A stretch of DNA of 64,000 nucleotides from contig UBXV01000009.1 of assembly GCA_900469625.1 (NCBI GenBank), forward strand, positions 62,001 to 126,000, written 5' to 3'. Position 1 is the stretch's first letter. Each line of letters begins with the position of its first letter. The DNA comes from Hyphomicrobiales bacterium (GTDB taxonomy: Bacteria; Pseudomonadota; Alphaproteobacteria; Rhizobiales; Rhizobiaceae). This document shows, in pieces, positions 26,599 to 38,054 of the stretch. The position numbers and the translations under genes were made by a program. The notes under the pieces were generated by a model. The model did not search any database. It was not told the DNA's origin and saw only the letters and a program-made list of their open reading frames with translations.

Positions 26599-27492
26599 AT
26601 GGGTCACATGAACAGCATCGATATCTTTGAAGAGGCCCGGCCGCGACTTCTCGGCCTCGCCTACCGGATCCTCGGCTCGCGCGCCGATGCCGAAGACGCG
26701 GTGCAGGACACGTTCGTGAGGTGGCAGGAAGCCGATCAGAAGGCGATCGAAACGCCGGCCGCCTGGCTGACCACCGCCTGCACCCGCCGCTGCCTCGACC
26801 TGTTGAAGGCGGCGCACCGCAAGCGCGTCGACTATGTCGGCGCCTGGCTACCGGAGCCGATCCACACGGCAAGCGACGACAATGCGGAGGAGAAGCTGGC
26901 GCTGACTTCGTCGCTCACCACCGCGTTCCTTTTGATGCTCGAGCGGCTGACGCCGAAGGAGCGGGCGGCCTATCTGCTGCATGAAATCTTCGGTCAACCC
27001 TATGATGCGGTTGCCGAAACGCTCGACATGCAAGAGGCGGCCGCCCGCAAGCTCGTATCGCGTGCCAAGAGCAATATCGGCGTCGAAAAGAGCCGTCACC
27101 AGACGCCGCGCGAGCGCCAGGACGAACTGTTGTCAGCCTTCCATGCGGCAATCCACGGCGGCAACATTGCCGGGCTTTCGAGCCTGCTCTCCGCCGACGT
27201 GCGCCTGACCGCCGATGGCGGCGGCAAGGTGGCGACCGTGCTCGGCGTGCTCGCTGGCAAGGAGACCGTGGTCGCCTTCATCGCCGAGCGGCTCACGGAA
27301 TACTGGGCGCATTATGTCTGGGAGATTGCCGAGATCAACGGCGGCCGCGGCATTGTGCTCCGGGGCGAGGCCGAAAATGATATCGCCGCCAGCGTTTCAT
27401 TCGGCTATGACGGCGATGGAAACGTCAACGATATCTTCATCGTTCGCAATCCGGACAAGCTCGCCCATCTCGGTGACGCTGCGGTCCATTGA
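26599..27492 (+). CDS. ECF41-type RNA polymerase sigma factor with SnoaL-like C-terminal domain
   Basis: A 297-residue protein. Sigma region 2 spans about residues 5-75 (RLLGLAYRILGSRADAEDAVQ). The linker contains YVGAWLPEP, and region 4 spans about 110-165 (LTPKERAAYLLHEIFGQPYD). A SnoaL/NTF2-like domain of about 120 residues follows, ending with IVRNPDKLAHL. The WLPEP and NPDKL motifs are hallmarks of ECF41 sigma factors, in which the C-terminal domain controls activity instead of an anti-sigma factor. The start could also be 26608. The usual neighbouring carboxymuconolactone-decarboxylase or DoxX gene is not adjacent. Confidence 0.88.
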   Translation: MGHMNSIDIFEEARPRLLGLAYRILGSRADAEDAVQDTFVRWQEADQKAIETPAAWLTTACTRRCLDLLKAAHRKRVDYVGAWLPEPIHTASDDNAEEKLALTSSLTTAFLLMLERLTPKERAAYLLHEIFGQPYDAVAETLDMQEAAARKLVSRAKSNIGVEKSRHQTPRERQDELLSAFHAAIHGGNIAGLSSLLSADVRLTADGGGKVATVLGVLAGKETVVAFIAERLTEYWAHYVWEIAEINGGRGIVLRGEAENDIAASVSFGYDGDGNVNDIFIVRNPDKLAHLGDAAVH

Positions 27493-27687
27493 CTTAGAAC
27501 ATTTCCAGAGAAAAGCGCGAGGCGGTCTTCCGCCGGAAAATGCGTGGCAACAAACGGATAGAGCGGCTCCCCGGCACTGTTCAAGGCGGGAGCGTTCTCT
27601 TGCGACCGATGGGTCATGTCGACGGGCGCGGACAGATGCGCCGCAGTCGGGATGTACCGTCGTGACGCACAGGAAAGGCGCAGACAT

Positions 27688-29088
27688 ATGCTCGACAAGA
27701 CACCTGAAACCACCGAGAAGGCCGAGAGCGGCTGGCTCGCGCTGCTGTCTGGCGAAAACGCCATCCATTCCATCGTTTTGAGCGGCGGCGTGGCGCTGCA
27801 CGCCCTCAACATCTATGTCGTCACCACCATCATGCCATCGATCGTGCGCGAGATCGCAGCCTCCATCCTCGGCGCGGCCCTCTCGGCCCGGTTGCTTGCC
27901 GCCGTCGGCGCCGGTTCGGCCTATGCCATCGGCGCCCTCGTCTTTGGCCTTGGCACGTTGCTTTGCGCCTCCGCTCCCGACATGCTGGTGCTGCTCGGCG
28001 GCCGGGCGGTCCAGGGCTTTGGCGGTGGCCTGCTTTACGCGCTCGCCTATGGCGTCATCCGCCTGGTGTTCGCGCCTGTTTTGTGGACCCGCGCCATCGG
28101 CCTGATCTCGGCCACCTGGGGGACCGCAACGCTGATCGGCCCCGCCGTCGGCGGCATGTTTGCAGAATTTGCCACCTGGCGCGCGGCCTTCTGGTCGCTG
28201 CTGCCGCTGACGGCGCTTCTGGCAGCGCTTGCCTTCTGGACATTGCCGCGAAACGCTTCGTCGGAAGGCAGCCGCACGCCGCTGCCGGTGCTGCAGCTGA
28301 TGCTTCTGATCGGCATCGTCCTTGCTCTTTCGATCGCCAGCACGCTGTCGACACCGACCGAACAGCTTGCTTCCGTCGGCGCGGCCGTCGCGATGTTTGC
28401 GGCACTTCTGCTGGTCGAACGCCGGGCTGCGGGCAAGCTCCTGCCGAGCGGCAGCTTCACAATCACAGCCCCGCTGGCGGCGCTCTATGCGACGATCACG
28501 CTTTTGATGATCGGCATGCAGCCGGAGATCTACGTGCCTTACCTGCTGCAGGAACTGCATGGGCTGTCGCCGCTCGTGGCCGGCTATATCGCCGCGCTGA
28601 TGTCGATCGGCTGGACCGCCGGATCGATGACGAGCGCCCACTGGCACGGCGACCGGGCGCAACAGACGATCTTCGCCGGACCGGGCTTCGGCTTTGTCGG
28701 CCTGGCGCTGATTGCCGTGTTCATGCCGATGACCGGCTTCGGCTTCGCCACGATCGCCGTACCGCTGTCGGCCGGCATCATGGCGGTCGGTTTCGGCATG
28801 GGCTTTGCCTGGCCGCATATCGTCACGGCCGTCTACGACCTGGCGCCCACGGGCGAGGAAGAGAAGGCGTCGAGCTCGATCACCACCGTGCAGCTTTTCG
28901 CCGCCGCGCTGGGGGCTGCGCTTGCCGGCCTGACGGCCAATCTCGCGGGCATCGAAGCGAGCGCCGCCGAAGGCGTGGCGCGGGCGACGCAGTGGCTGTT
29001 CTGGCTGTTCTCGCTTGCCCCGGCGCTCGCGATGCTGACGGCAAGGCGCGTGCGGCGGGCGCGGGCGGCGAGAGCCGCTGGCGAGTAG
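27688..29088 (+). CDS. MFS transporter, possibly with a shortened TM2
   Basis: A 466-residue multi-helix transporter. TM1 ends in NIYVVTTIMPSIVREI, and ASILGAALSARLLAAVG, the usual start of the A-motif loop in this DHA-like family, follows immediately. Homologues I recall have about 15 residues of the type GGLxYYAWNTTLFVV between these two parts, so most of TM2 seems lost in frame around residues 56-57 (near 27856). The rest is intact, including the motif-C-like TWGTATLIGPAVGG and six to eight later helices. It starts at ATG 27688. Substrate and activity are uncertain. Confidence 0.75.
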   Translation: MLDKTPETTEKAESGWLALLSGENAIHSIVLSGGVALHALNIYVVTTIMPSIVREIAASILGAALSARLLAAVGAGSAYAIGALVFGLGTLLCASAPDMLVLLGGRAVQGFGGGLLYALAYGVIRLVFAPVLWTRAIGLISATWGTATLIGPAVGGMFAEFATWRAAFWSLLPLTALLAALAFWTLPRNASSEGSRTPLPVLQLMLLIGIVLALSIASTLSTPTEQLASVGAAVAMFAALLLVERRAAGKLLPSGSFTITAPLAALYATITLLMIGMQPEIYVPYLLQELHGLSPLVAGYIAALMSIGWTAGSMTSAHWHGDRAQQTIFAGPGFGFVGLALIAVFMPMTGFGFATIAVPLSAGIMAVGFGMGFAWPHIVTAVYDLAPTGEEEKASSSITTVQLFAAALGAALAGLTANLAGIEASAAEGVARATQWLFWLFSLAPALAMLTARRVRRARAARAAGE

Positions 29089-29236
29089 ACCGCGGATCGG
29101 CGCCAGCTCCTCCTCGGCCGCCTGCCCTTTTGGCCCTTAAATCGCAGCGGATTCGGGGATAAAATGCCCGGCAGGCTGGAAGCGCGGTAACGGCCCTGCG
29201 GGCCGTGACCGACGCGCAGCGCTCGAGGAGGAAACG

Positions 29237-30052
29237 ATGGATGGCGACCGGATCGACCTCACAGGTGCCCGGGAAACGCTGCTGATCACGCTGCAGGCGA
29301 AGGCGGCGGAAAGCAGTATGCCTCACTCCCTCTTGCGCGACCATTTTGCCGCCGATGCCATTCGGCGTCTCGGGAAGGCGGCACCGCATCTCGACGTCGG
29401 CCACGACATGACGATCGGCATCGCCATGCGCGCCCATCTCGTCGACCGCTGGACACAGTCGTTCATCGCCCGGCACCCGGATGCCACGGTGCTCAACCTC
29501 GGTTGCGGCCTCGACAGCCGGGTTTTCCGCATCGATCCGCCGCCCCAGGTGCGGTGGTTCGACGTCGATTTCCCTGATGTCATCGCGCTCCGCCGGCGGC
29601 TCTATCCGCCACGTGCCAACACCATGCTGATCGAATCGTCAGTGACGGAAACGGGGTGGCTTGCCAACATTCCGCACGACAGGCCGGCCATCGTCGTCGC
29701 TGAAGGCGTCCTGCCCTATCTGGCGGCAGACGACGTCTACGGTCTGCTTGCCCGCCTCGTCGAGCATCTGCCGGCGGGCGAAATCGTGTTCGACGGCTAC
29801 AGCCATCTCGGCCTGCAATTGCTACGCTTCAACCCCGCGATCCGCGCCACCGGCGCCACCCTCTCCTGGGGCATCGACGATCCCGCAATGCTGGAGCGGC
29901 AGGTGCCGGGTCTGAGCCTTCTGGAAGAGGTGACGGATTACGAGCCGAGCCAGATCGAAAGGATGTCGCTGCCCGCTCGCATCGCCGTCCAGCTCTTCAG
30001 CGTCATCCCGGCGCTGCATCGGATGGGACGGCTCCTGCGTTACCGCTTCTGA
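29237..30052 (+). CDS. LCM-type (PF04072-like) SAM-dependent methyltransferase
   Basis: A 271-residue enzyme. The SAM motif TVLNLGCGLDSRVFRI and the following WFDVDFPDVIALRRR match the leucine carboxyl methyltransferase / TIGR00027 family of small-molecule O-methyltransferases. VVAEGVLPYLAADDVYGLL is the conserved post-IV region. AGGAGGAAACG directly precedes the ATG. The substrate is unknown. It converges on the OmpA-family gene and shares the terminator at 30085-30112. Confidence 0.85.
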   Translation: MDGDRIDLTGARETLLITLQAKAAESSMPHSLLRDHFAADAIRRLGKAAPHLDVGHDMTIGIAMRAHLVDRWTQSFIARHPDATVLNLGCGLDSRVFRIDPPPQVRWFDVDFPDVIALRRRLYPPRANTMLIESSVTETGWLANIPHDRPAIVVAEGVLPYLAADDVYGLLARLVEHLPAGEIVFDGYSHLGLQLLRFNPAIRATGATLSWGIDDPAMLERQVPGLSLLEEVTDYEPSQIERMSLPARIAVQLFSVIPALHRMGRLLRYRF

Positions 30053-30084
30053 CAACCCCGCCTGCCCCTTTCCCCGAAAGAAGA

Positions 30085-30112
30085 AGGGCCGCACCGGTTG
30101 CGGTGCGACCCT
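30085..30112. terminator. Bidirectional intrinsic terminator
   Basis: A 12-bp stem (30085-30096 and 30101-30112, one C-A mismatch) with the loop GTTG. It lies between two convergent genes, with a T-rich run on the minus-strand side. Confidence 0.65.
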
Positions 30113-30141
30113 CCTGGATGTCAGCAATCGGTTTAGACCGA

Positions 30142-30807
30142 TCAGCCCTGCTTGATCGGCGCGATCGAGATCTCGACGCGGCGGTTCTGCGCGCGGCCGG
30201 CTTCGCTGGCGTTGGAGGCGACCGGCCGTTGCGGGCCGAAGCCCATGGTGGCCATGCGGCGCTGGTCGACGCCCTGGCTTGCCAGGTAGTTGGCAACAGA
30301 CGCTGCACGACGCTCGGAAAGCCCCTGGTTGTAGGAGGCGCTGCCGGTGGAATCGGTATGGCCGTCGACGTCGATCAGCGTCTTGTTGAACTTGCGCAGC
30401 ACGATCGCCACCGAGTTCAGCGTGTCGTAGAAGGCCGGGATCACCTGGTCGCGGTCGGTCGCAAACGTGATGTTCGACGGCATGTTCAGGATGATGCGGT
30501 CGCCGGCGCGGGTGACCGAAACGCCGGTGCCCTGCAGCTGCGCGCGCAGTTCCGATTCCTGGCTGTCCATGTAGTTGCCGACGAGGCCACCACCGAGCGC
30601 GCCGATACCGGCGCCGACGAGCGCTGCATCGCGCCGCCCTGCAGCACTGCCGCCGACGAGAAGGCCGGTCGCTGCACCGAGACCGGCACCGATCAGCGCG
30701 CCACCGGCGGTGTTCGACATCTTCTGCTCACCCGTATAGGGATCGGTGGTCGTGCATCCCGAGAGATAGATGGCCGCAACAGCCAATATGGCGCATTTCT
30801 TGATCAT
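30142..30807 (-). CDS. OmpA-family lipoprotein with glycine-zipper region
   Basis: A 221-residue protein. The lipobox LSGC at about residues 15-18 follows a hydrophobic signal (MIKKCAILAVAAIYLSGC). A glycine-zipper segment follows (GGALIGAGLGAATGLLVGG, then LVGAGIGALGGGLVGNYM). The C-terminal OmpA-like domain contains DVDGHTDSTGSASYNQGLSERRAASVANYL, typical of peptidoglycan binding through diaminopimelate. This is the YiaD-type outer-membrane lipoprotein layout. It anchors the envelope or acts as a stress lipoprotein. The start at 30807 is set by the lipobox; a longer frame to 30924 is unlikely. Confidence 0.9.
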   Translation of the reverse strand: MIKKCAILAVAAIYLSGCTTTDPYTGEQKMSNTAGGALIGAGLGAATGLLVGGSAAGRRDAALVGAGIGALGGGLVGNYMDSQESELRAQLQGTGVSVTRAGDRIILNMPSNITFATDRDQVIPAFYDTLNSVAIVLRKFNKTLIDVDGHTDSTGSASYNQGLSERRAASVANYLASQGVDQRRMATMGFGPQRPVASNASEAGRAQNRRVEISIAPIKQG

Positions 30808-31013
30808 AGAATCAATGGTCCCTATTCGTGCTCTGAAGTGCTTCATACTAGCGATTGCGGCAGGAAGATGAAGAGGCGTCCCACTGATGCCATGGTTTGA
30901 CGACAAATGGCGCATCGGTCGCAATCCAGGTCACGAGGCGGCCCGATACTAACCGATCCTTCACGCGCTCTTGATAGCAAGTGCGTTCTGGAAAAATCGA
31001 GGCGGACGATCTG

Positions 31014-31652
31014 ATGGCAATCGAATTTGGCGACACGCAACGCAGTCTCAGCGACACGCTGAACGGCATGATCGGCTCGATCCGCGGCAATACGATCACG
31101 CTTCGCGACCTGATGACCGGAATCGGCGAGCAGGGTTTTCTGCTCCTTTGTGCACTGCTGACCCTGCCGTTCCTGTTGCCGGTTTCCATTCCCGGCGTCA
31201 GCACCGTCTTCGGCGCGGCCATCATCCTGATCTCGATTTCGATCACCCTCAACCGCATGCCCTGGATGCCGCAACGTATCCTCGACCGGCAGATCGAGAC
31301 GGAAAAGCTGGTGCCGACGCTTCAGAAGGGTGCCGCCCTCGTCTCCAAGCTCGACCGTTTCGTCAAGCCGCGCTTCGGCTTCCTGACGCAAGGGGCGCTG
31401 ATGAACCGCTTCAACGGCCTGATGATCATGGCCGGCGGCGTGCTTTTGATGTTTCCGCTCGGCCTCATCCCGCTGTCGAACACGCTGCCGGGCATCGCCA
31501 TCTTGCTCCTGTCGCTGGGTATCATCCAGCGCGACGGGCTGATGGTCGCCGGTGGCTATCTGTTCCTTATCGCAACGACGATCTACTTCACCGTTCTCGC
31601 CTATATGGCCTTTGCGGCCGGCCAGGGCCTGTCTACCTTCTTCGTTTCCTGA
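31014..31652 (+). CDS. exoD: ExoD-family membrane protein
   Basis: A 212-residue protein. It is soluble at the N-terminus (SLSDTLNGMIGSIRGNTITLRDLM), then has about four membrane helices, with the family segments ALLTLPFLLPVSIPGVSTVFGA and LPLSN-type loops (LGLIPLSNTLPGIAI). These match ExoD, first described in Sinorhizobium as needed for exopolysaccharide production and nodule invasion. The start at 31014 has GAGG upstream; GTG 30981 is an alternative. The mechanism of ExoD is not established. Confidence 0.85.
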   Translation: MAIEFGDTQRSLSDTLNGMIGSIRGNTITLRDLMTGIGEQGFLLLCALLTLPFLLPVSIPGVSTVFGAAIILISISITLNRMPWMPQRILDRQIETEKLVPTLQKGAALVSKLDRFVKPRFGFLTQGALMNRFNGLMIMAGGVLLMFPLGLIPLSNTLPGIAILLLSLGIIQRDGLMVAGGYLFLIATTIYFTVLAYMAFAAGQGLSTFFVS

Positions 31653-31733
31653 TCTGCAGTGCCACAGACAACCTGGCGCGTCACGGTCGACGCGCCGGTC
31701 GCCAGTCCGGCGGATGCGCAGGGGCGACGGATG

Positions 31734-32081
31734 TCAGGCCGGCTGGAAGCTCTTGTAGCTGGCGGAATCGGTTTCAACGCCGAGCCTGGTCATAAGGGCG
31801 GCACGGTCGACGCCGAGGCGTGTGTCGAAATCGGCGATCGCGGCCGCAACCTTCGGCGCAAACGCTTCGCTTTCGAATTCGATCATGGTGCAGAAGTTAT
31901 ATTTTCCCGGGCCGGCATGCTGCTCGAGGAACAGATCCTTGACGTAACCGTCCTGGCTGCGGATCACCACAAGCGTCTTTTCCACCAGATCCACGAATTC
32001 GGCCCGGGCCGAAGCCGGCACGGCGAACTTGTTGATGCGATAGAGCGGCGCGATGTCGCCAGCCGGTATGTTGCTGCTCAT
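31734..32081 (-). CDS. Antibiotic biosynthesis monooxygenase (ABM) domain protein
   Basis: A 115-residue protein of the dimeric alpha-beta-barrel fold. The pattern is YRINKFAVPASARAEFVDLVEKTL (first strand and helix), DGYVKDLFLEQ, and YNFCTMIEFESEAFAPKVAAAI. Members include quinol monooxygenases and stress-response proteins; no catalytic residue can be assigned. It starts at MSSNIPAG (32081), with a frame to 32126 that adds an unconserved tail. It lies alone between exoD and the acetylpolyamine amidohydrolase. Confidence 0.7.
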   Translation of the reverse strand: MSSNIPAGDIAPLYRINKFAVPASARAEFVDLVEKTLVVIRSQDGYVKDLFLEQHAGPGKYNFCTMIEFESEAFAPKVAAAIADFDTRLGVDRAALMTRLGVETDSASYKSFQPA

Positions 32082-32207
32082 GAAATTCTCCCTCAGATGT
32101 CTCTTCAAGGGCCCGCCGGCGACCATTCGACGTTGGGCAGGGACATGCGTACGACCTCAAGCAAAGTTGAGGTCAACAGGGGGCGGCCGAAAATCCGCAG
32201 TGTCCGC

Positions 32208-33233
<1,026 letters not shown>

Positions 33234-33303
33234 GGGAAGGGTCCTGAAGTCAGCAACAAAGGGCGCCAGACTACCCGAGCATGCGGCCTTGGCAACCTCG
33301 ACG

Positions 33304-33430
33304 CCCCTCGTCCAGCCTGCCGGAGCGCCAGGCGCCCCTCATCCGGCCTGCCGGCCACCTTCTCCCCGCAAGCGGGGCGAAGGGACATGCGGCAAGCTCC
33401 CGTTTTCCCTCTCCCCGCAAGGAGAGGAGC
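33304..33430. repeat. Rhizobial-type intergenic repeat
   Basis: Two direct copies of a block of the form CCCCTCRTCCRGCCTGCCGG occur at 33304-33323 and 33335-33354. They are followed by CTTCTCCCCGCAAGCGGGGCG (a short hairpin) and a second CTCTCCCCGCAAGGAGAGG hairpin. No gene is present. Confidence 0.6.
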
Positions 33431-33453
33431 CATGCAGAAAAAGAGAGAAACCC

Positions 33454-33981
33454 TTACGTCGCGATGCGCTTGTAAAAGAGCGTGGTGGCGCACAGGCCGC
33501 CTTCCGGCCACATCGCATAATCGGGGATGACGCCGACGCGCTCCCAGCCGAGCCGCGGATAGATCGCTTCGGCCTCGCTGCCTGTTGCGGTGTCGAGCAC
33601 CAGCAGCGTCTTGCCGTTCAGAGCCGCTTCCCTCTCGACGGCCTGCATCAGGAGGCGCGCGACGCCCCTGCCGCGGGCGGCGCGATGGACGAGCAGCTTC
33701 TTCAGGTCGCCGCGATGCGGCTGGTTGGGCATCTGCGCCACGCCGACCTGGACCGTGCCGACGATGCGCCCCTGGTCTTCGGCGACCATCAGCAGCGTTT
33801 CGCGTGCTGCGACCGCATCGGCAACGCCCTGCCAATAGGCGAGTGCCGCCTGCGGCGGATAGGGCTGCATGAAGCCTACGGAGGCCCCGCCCTCGACACA
33901 ATCGGACAAGACTTCGGCCAAAGCCGGCATGGCGGAGCGAGCCTCGGTTTCGCTCAGAAGGCGGGTCGTGATTTCAGGCAT
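33454..33981 (-). CDS. GNAT-family N-acetyltransferase
   Basis: A 175-residue protein. The acetyl-CoA loop is in VHRAARGRGVARLLMQAVE (about residues 113-131), preceded by GTVQVGVAQM and followed by LVLDTATGSEAEAIYPRLGW. The latter segment, with its short C-terminal barrel, is typical of XRE-linked GNAT enzymes. It ends a two-gene unit whose first gene is the XRE-cupin regulator, with 2 bases between them. The substrate is unknown. Confidence 0.85.
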   Translation of the reverse strand: MPEITTRLLSETEARSAMPALAEVLSDCVEGGASVGFMQPYPPQAALAYWQGVADAVAARETLLMVAEDQGRIVGTVQVGVAQMPNQPHRGDLKKLLVHRAARGRGVARLLMQAVEREAALNGKTLLVLDTATGSEAEAIYPRLGWERVGVIPDYAMWPEGGLCATTLFYKRIAT

Positions 33982-33983
33982 GG

Positions 33984-34562
33984 TCAGGTCCTGGTGCGGC
34001 TGAGGATGACGGCGTAGTGAGCCGGCTCATCATGGGGATTGTGAAAGACGTGGGCCTGTTCGAGCCCCATGAACAGGCAATCACCGGCTTCGAGCGCATG
34101 CGGCCCGGTTTCCATGGTGAGTTCGAGCCGTCCGGAGAAGAGCCAGAGATGCTGGGTGATGCCGCGGTCGGCCGGCTGGCGTTCGAAGACGACGCGCGCG
34201 CCCGGGGGAAACTCGACCTCGACGATATCGACCGGCGAGCCGACGCCCTCCGGCGAGACCGAACGGCGCAGATAGCCGGATTCCGGATCCCGCCAGACGC
34301 GCTGCTGGGCTCTCCTTGCCACCGGCGAAGCCTCTGCGCCTTCGAAGGCGAAAAGCGCCGACAGCGTAGTCGAAAGCGCGCTGCATAGTCTCGCCAGCAG
34401 CTGCGCCGTCGGGCTCACCTCACCGCGCTCGATGCGCGAGATCATTGCCCGGCTGACGCCGGATCGCGTCGCGAGGTCGTCGAGCGTCAGGCTCTGCTCG
34501 GCTCTGAGCGAGCGAACGCGTTCGCCGATGGCCTGTTCGAGTGGGTCGGTGGTGTTTTCCAT
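33984..34562 (-). CDS. XRE-family regulator with C-terminal cupin domain
   Basis: A 192-residue protein taking MENTTDPLEQ as start; the in-frame ATG five codons earlier is equally possible. The helix-turn-helix (about residues 10-65) contains LTLDDLATRSGVSRAMISRIERGEVSPT. The cupin domain (about 95-185) includes HLWLFSGRLELTME and GDCLFMGLEQAHVFHNP. This fusion is common in regulators of amine or amino-acid metabolism such as PuuR-type proteins. It is upstream of and coupled to the GNAT gene, and is divergent from the MFS gene at 34773, which may be its target. Confidence 0.87.
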   Translation of the reverse strand: MENTTDPLEQAIGERVRSLRAEQSLTLDDLATRSGVSRAMISRIERGEVSPTAQLLARLCSALSTTLSALFAFEGAEASPVARRAQQRVWRDPESGYLRRSVSPEGVGSPVDIVEVEFPPGARVVFERQPADRGITQHLWLFSGRLELTMETGPHALEAGDCLFMGLEQAHVFHNPHDEPAHYAVILSRTRT

Positions 34563-34772
34563 TATTTGAGATTGCATTTCTCATATAATAGAGTCAAGAC
34601 CGTTGCGAACCGAAAATATAAGGCGGCAAATGCCGCTTTGGCGACATTGCAGCGAGGCGATTTCGGCTAAGGTCCGCGACGACATTCGAACCGAAAAGAC
34701 GTTCCACCTCAACAATTTAGACGATCCTTACGCAACATGCCGTTGCGACATGCGAAAACGGACCGGCAAGAC

Positions 34773-36014
34773 ATGGACAAGCAGCCTTCCTCGCTGACGT
34801 CGATCGCCAGCATCGTGACGTCGATGACATCGGTCGCGATCGGCAACGGCATGATGCTCGCCTATGTGCCCTTCGTGCTGACGCGGTCCGACGCGCCCGA
34901 TTGGGTTCCGGGCGCGGCCGTCACCATGGTTGCCTTCGGCGGCCTCGTCGGCTGCGTCATCGCCGGGCCGATGATCCGCCGCGTCGGCCATGCCCGGGCG
35001 TTTTCCTGCTCGATGGCGCTCGTCATCCTGTCGGCGCTGACGATCAGCCTCGGCATGCACCCGATCCTGTGGGTGCTCGCCCGCGGCCTCTATGGCGCTG
35101 CCGGCAACACCAATTTCATCATCAGCCAGAGCTGGCTCAACCATGCGAGCGACAATCGTTGGCGCGGCAGGGCAATGGCGATGTTCTACATGGCCTATGT
35201 GATAGGGCTCGGCACGGGCGCCTGGCTGTTCGGACAGATCCCCGCCGACGGCAACCTGCCGCCGCTCATCACCATCTTCTTTACCGCGATCGCCATCCTG
35301 CCGATCGGCCTCACCCGCCTGCCAACGCCACCGGCGCCGGCCAAGGTCAGCATCGACATTCCGATGGTCTGGCGCGCTTCGCCCGTCGCCTTCATCGGCG
35401 TGCTTGCCGCCGGCGGGCTGTCGATGGTGGTGCAGGGCTTCACACCGATCTATGCGGCGGCAAACCAGGTGAGCCAGGGCGACGTTGCCAACCTGATGTT
35501 CGTGATGCAACTCGGGCTGATCGCCATCCAGTATCCGATGGGCACGCTGTCGGACCGGATCGACCGCCGGCTGGTGCTGATCGCCACCTGCCTCATCATC
35601 GTCGTCGCCGGCTTCTTCGCGCTCTCGGCAAGCTTCGGCAACCTCGTGCTGCTGATGGTCGTCTTCGCGCTTTTCGCCGGCGCGGTCGAGACCGTTTATT
35701 CGATCGCCAACGCGCATGCCAACGACCGCACCGACCCTGCGGACTTCGTGCCGCTGGCAAGCACCATGCTGGTTGCCTGGTCGGTGGCAGCAACCCTGGT
35801 GCCGATGCTCGTGACCGTGCTGACGCCGGTGTTCGGGCCGCGCACCTTCATCTATGCCGCGATGGCCGTTGCAGCGCTCTACGCGCTGTTCGTGCTGGCG
35901 CGCCTGAGGAAGCGCGACGAGGTGCCGGCGGGCGAGCGCGAGACCTTCGAACTGAAGAGCGCGCAGATCCCGAACGCCGGCGCACTGATCGACGCCGAGG
36001 CCAGAGCCGAATAG
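34773..36014 (+). CDS. MFS transporter
   Basis: A 413-residue protein with about 12 predicted membrane helices. The loop 2-3 A-motif region reads GPMIRRVGHARAF, and loop 8-9 reads GTLSDRIDRRLVLIATC, both standard MFS signatures. SQSWLNHASDNRWRGRAMAMFYM after TM4 is typical of the YcaD-like group. The C-terminal tail (about residues 395-413) is soluble. The starting ATG 34773 is preceded by a weak GGCAAG site. It is divergent from the XRE-cupin regulator. The substrate is unknown. Confidence 0.85.
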   Translation: MDKQPSSLTSIASIVTSMTSVAIGNGMMLAYVPFVLTRSDAPDWVPGAAVTMVAFGGLVGCVIAGPMIRRVGHARAFSCSMALVILSALTISLGMHPILWVLARGLYGAAGNTNFIISQSWLNHASDNRWRGRAMAMFYMAYVIGLGTGAWLFGQIPADGNLPPLITIFFTAIAILPIGLTRLPTPPAPAKVSIDIPMVWRASPVAFIGVLAAGGLSMVVQGFTPIYAAANQVSQGDVANLMFVMQLGLIAIQYPMGTLSDRIDRRLVLIATCLIIVVAGFFALSASFGNLVLLMVVFALFAGAVETVYSIANAHANDRTDPADFVPLASTMLVAWSVAATLVPMLVTVLTPVFGPRTFIYAAMAVAALYALFVLARLRKRDEVPAGERETFELKSAQIPNAGALIDAEARAE

Positions 36015-36096
36015 CCGCGCAAGCCTTGCGATTTATAGTGAACGAAGCCTTCATTTCCCGCTTTGCGCGGCTTGAAGGCACTGCTATATGCGGCCC

Positions 36097-37923
<1,827 letters not shown>

Positions 37924-37954
37924 GCGGTTCGACGACCACGACATCAACGTGCAA

Positions 37955-37986
37955 AACGGGCGACCTCGAGTTCGCCCGTTTTTTTT
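37955..37986 (+). terminator. Intrinsic terminator of lepA
   Basis: A 9-bp stem AACGGGCGA / TCGCCCGTT (37955-37963 and 37972-37980) with an 8-base loop and a run of eight T. Confidence 0.9.
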
Positions 37987-38054
37987 GATCCGTGCATCGA
38001 CCGCAGGCGTGAGCGCGTGCGCTCAGCACGAACACGCTGAAGTGCAAGCCTGCC

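Noticed and set aside
27397-28818. Arg/Gln-rich leftward frame antisense to the MFS gene
   Set aside because: Composition is that of a shadow frame; the rightward gene has clear membrane helices.
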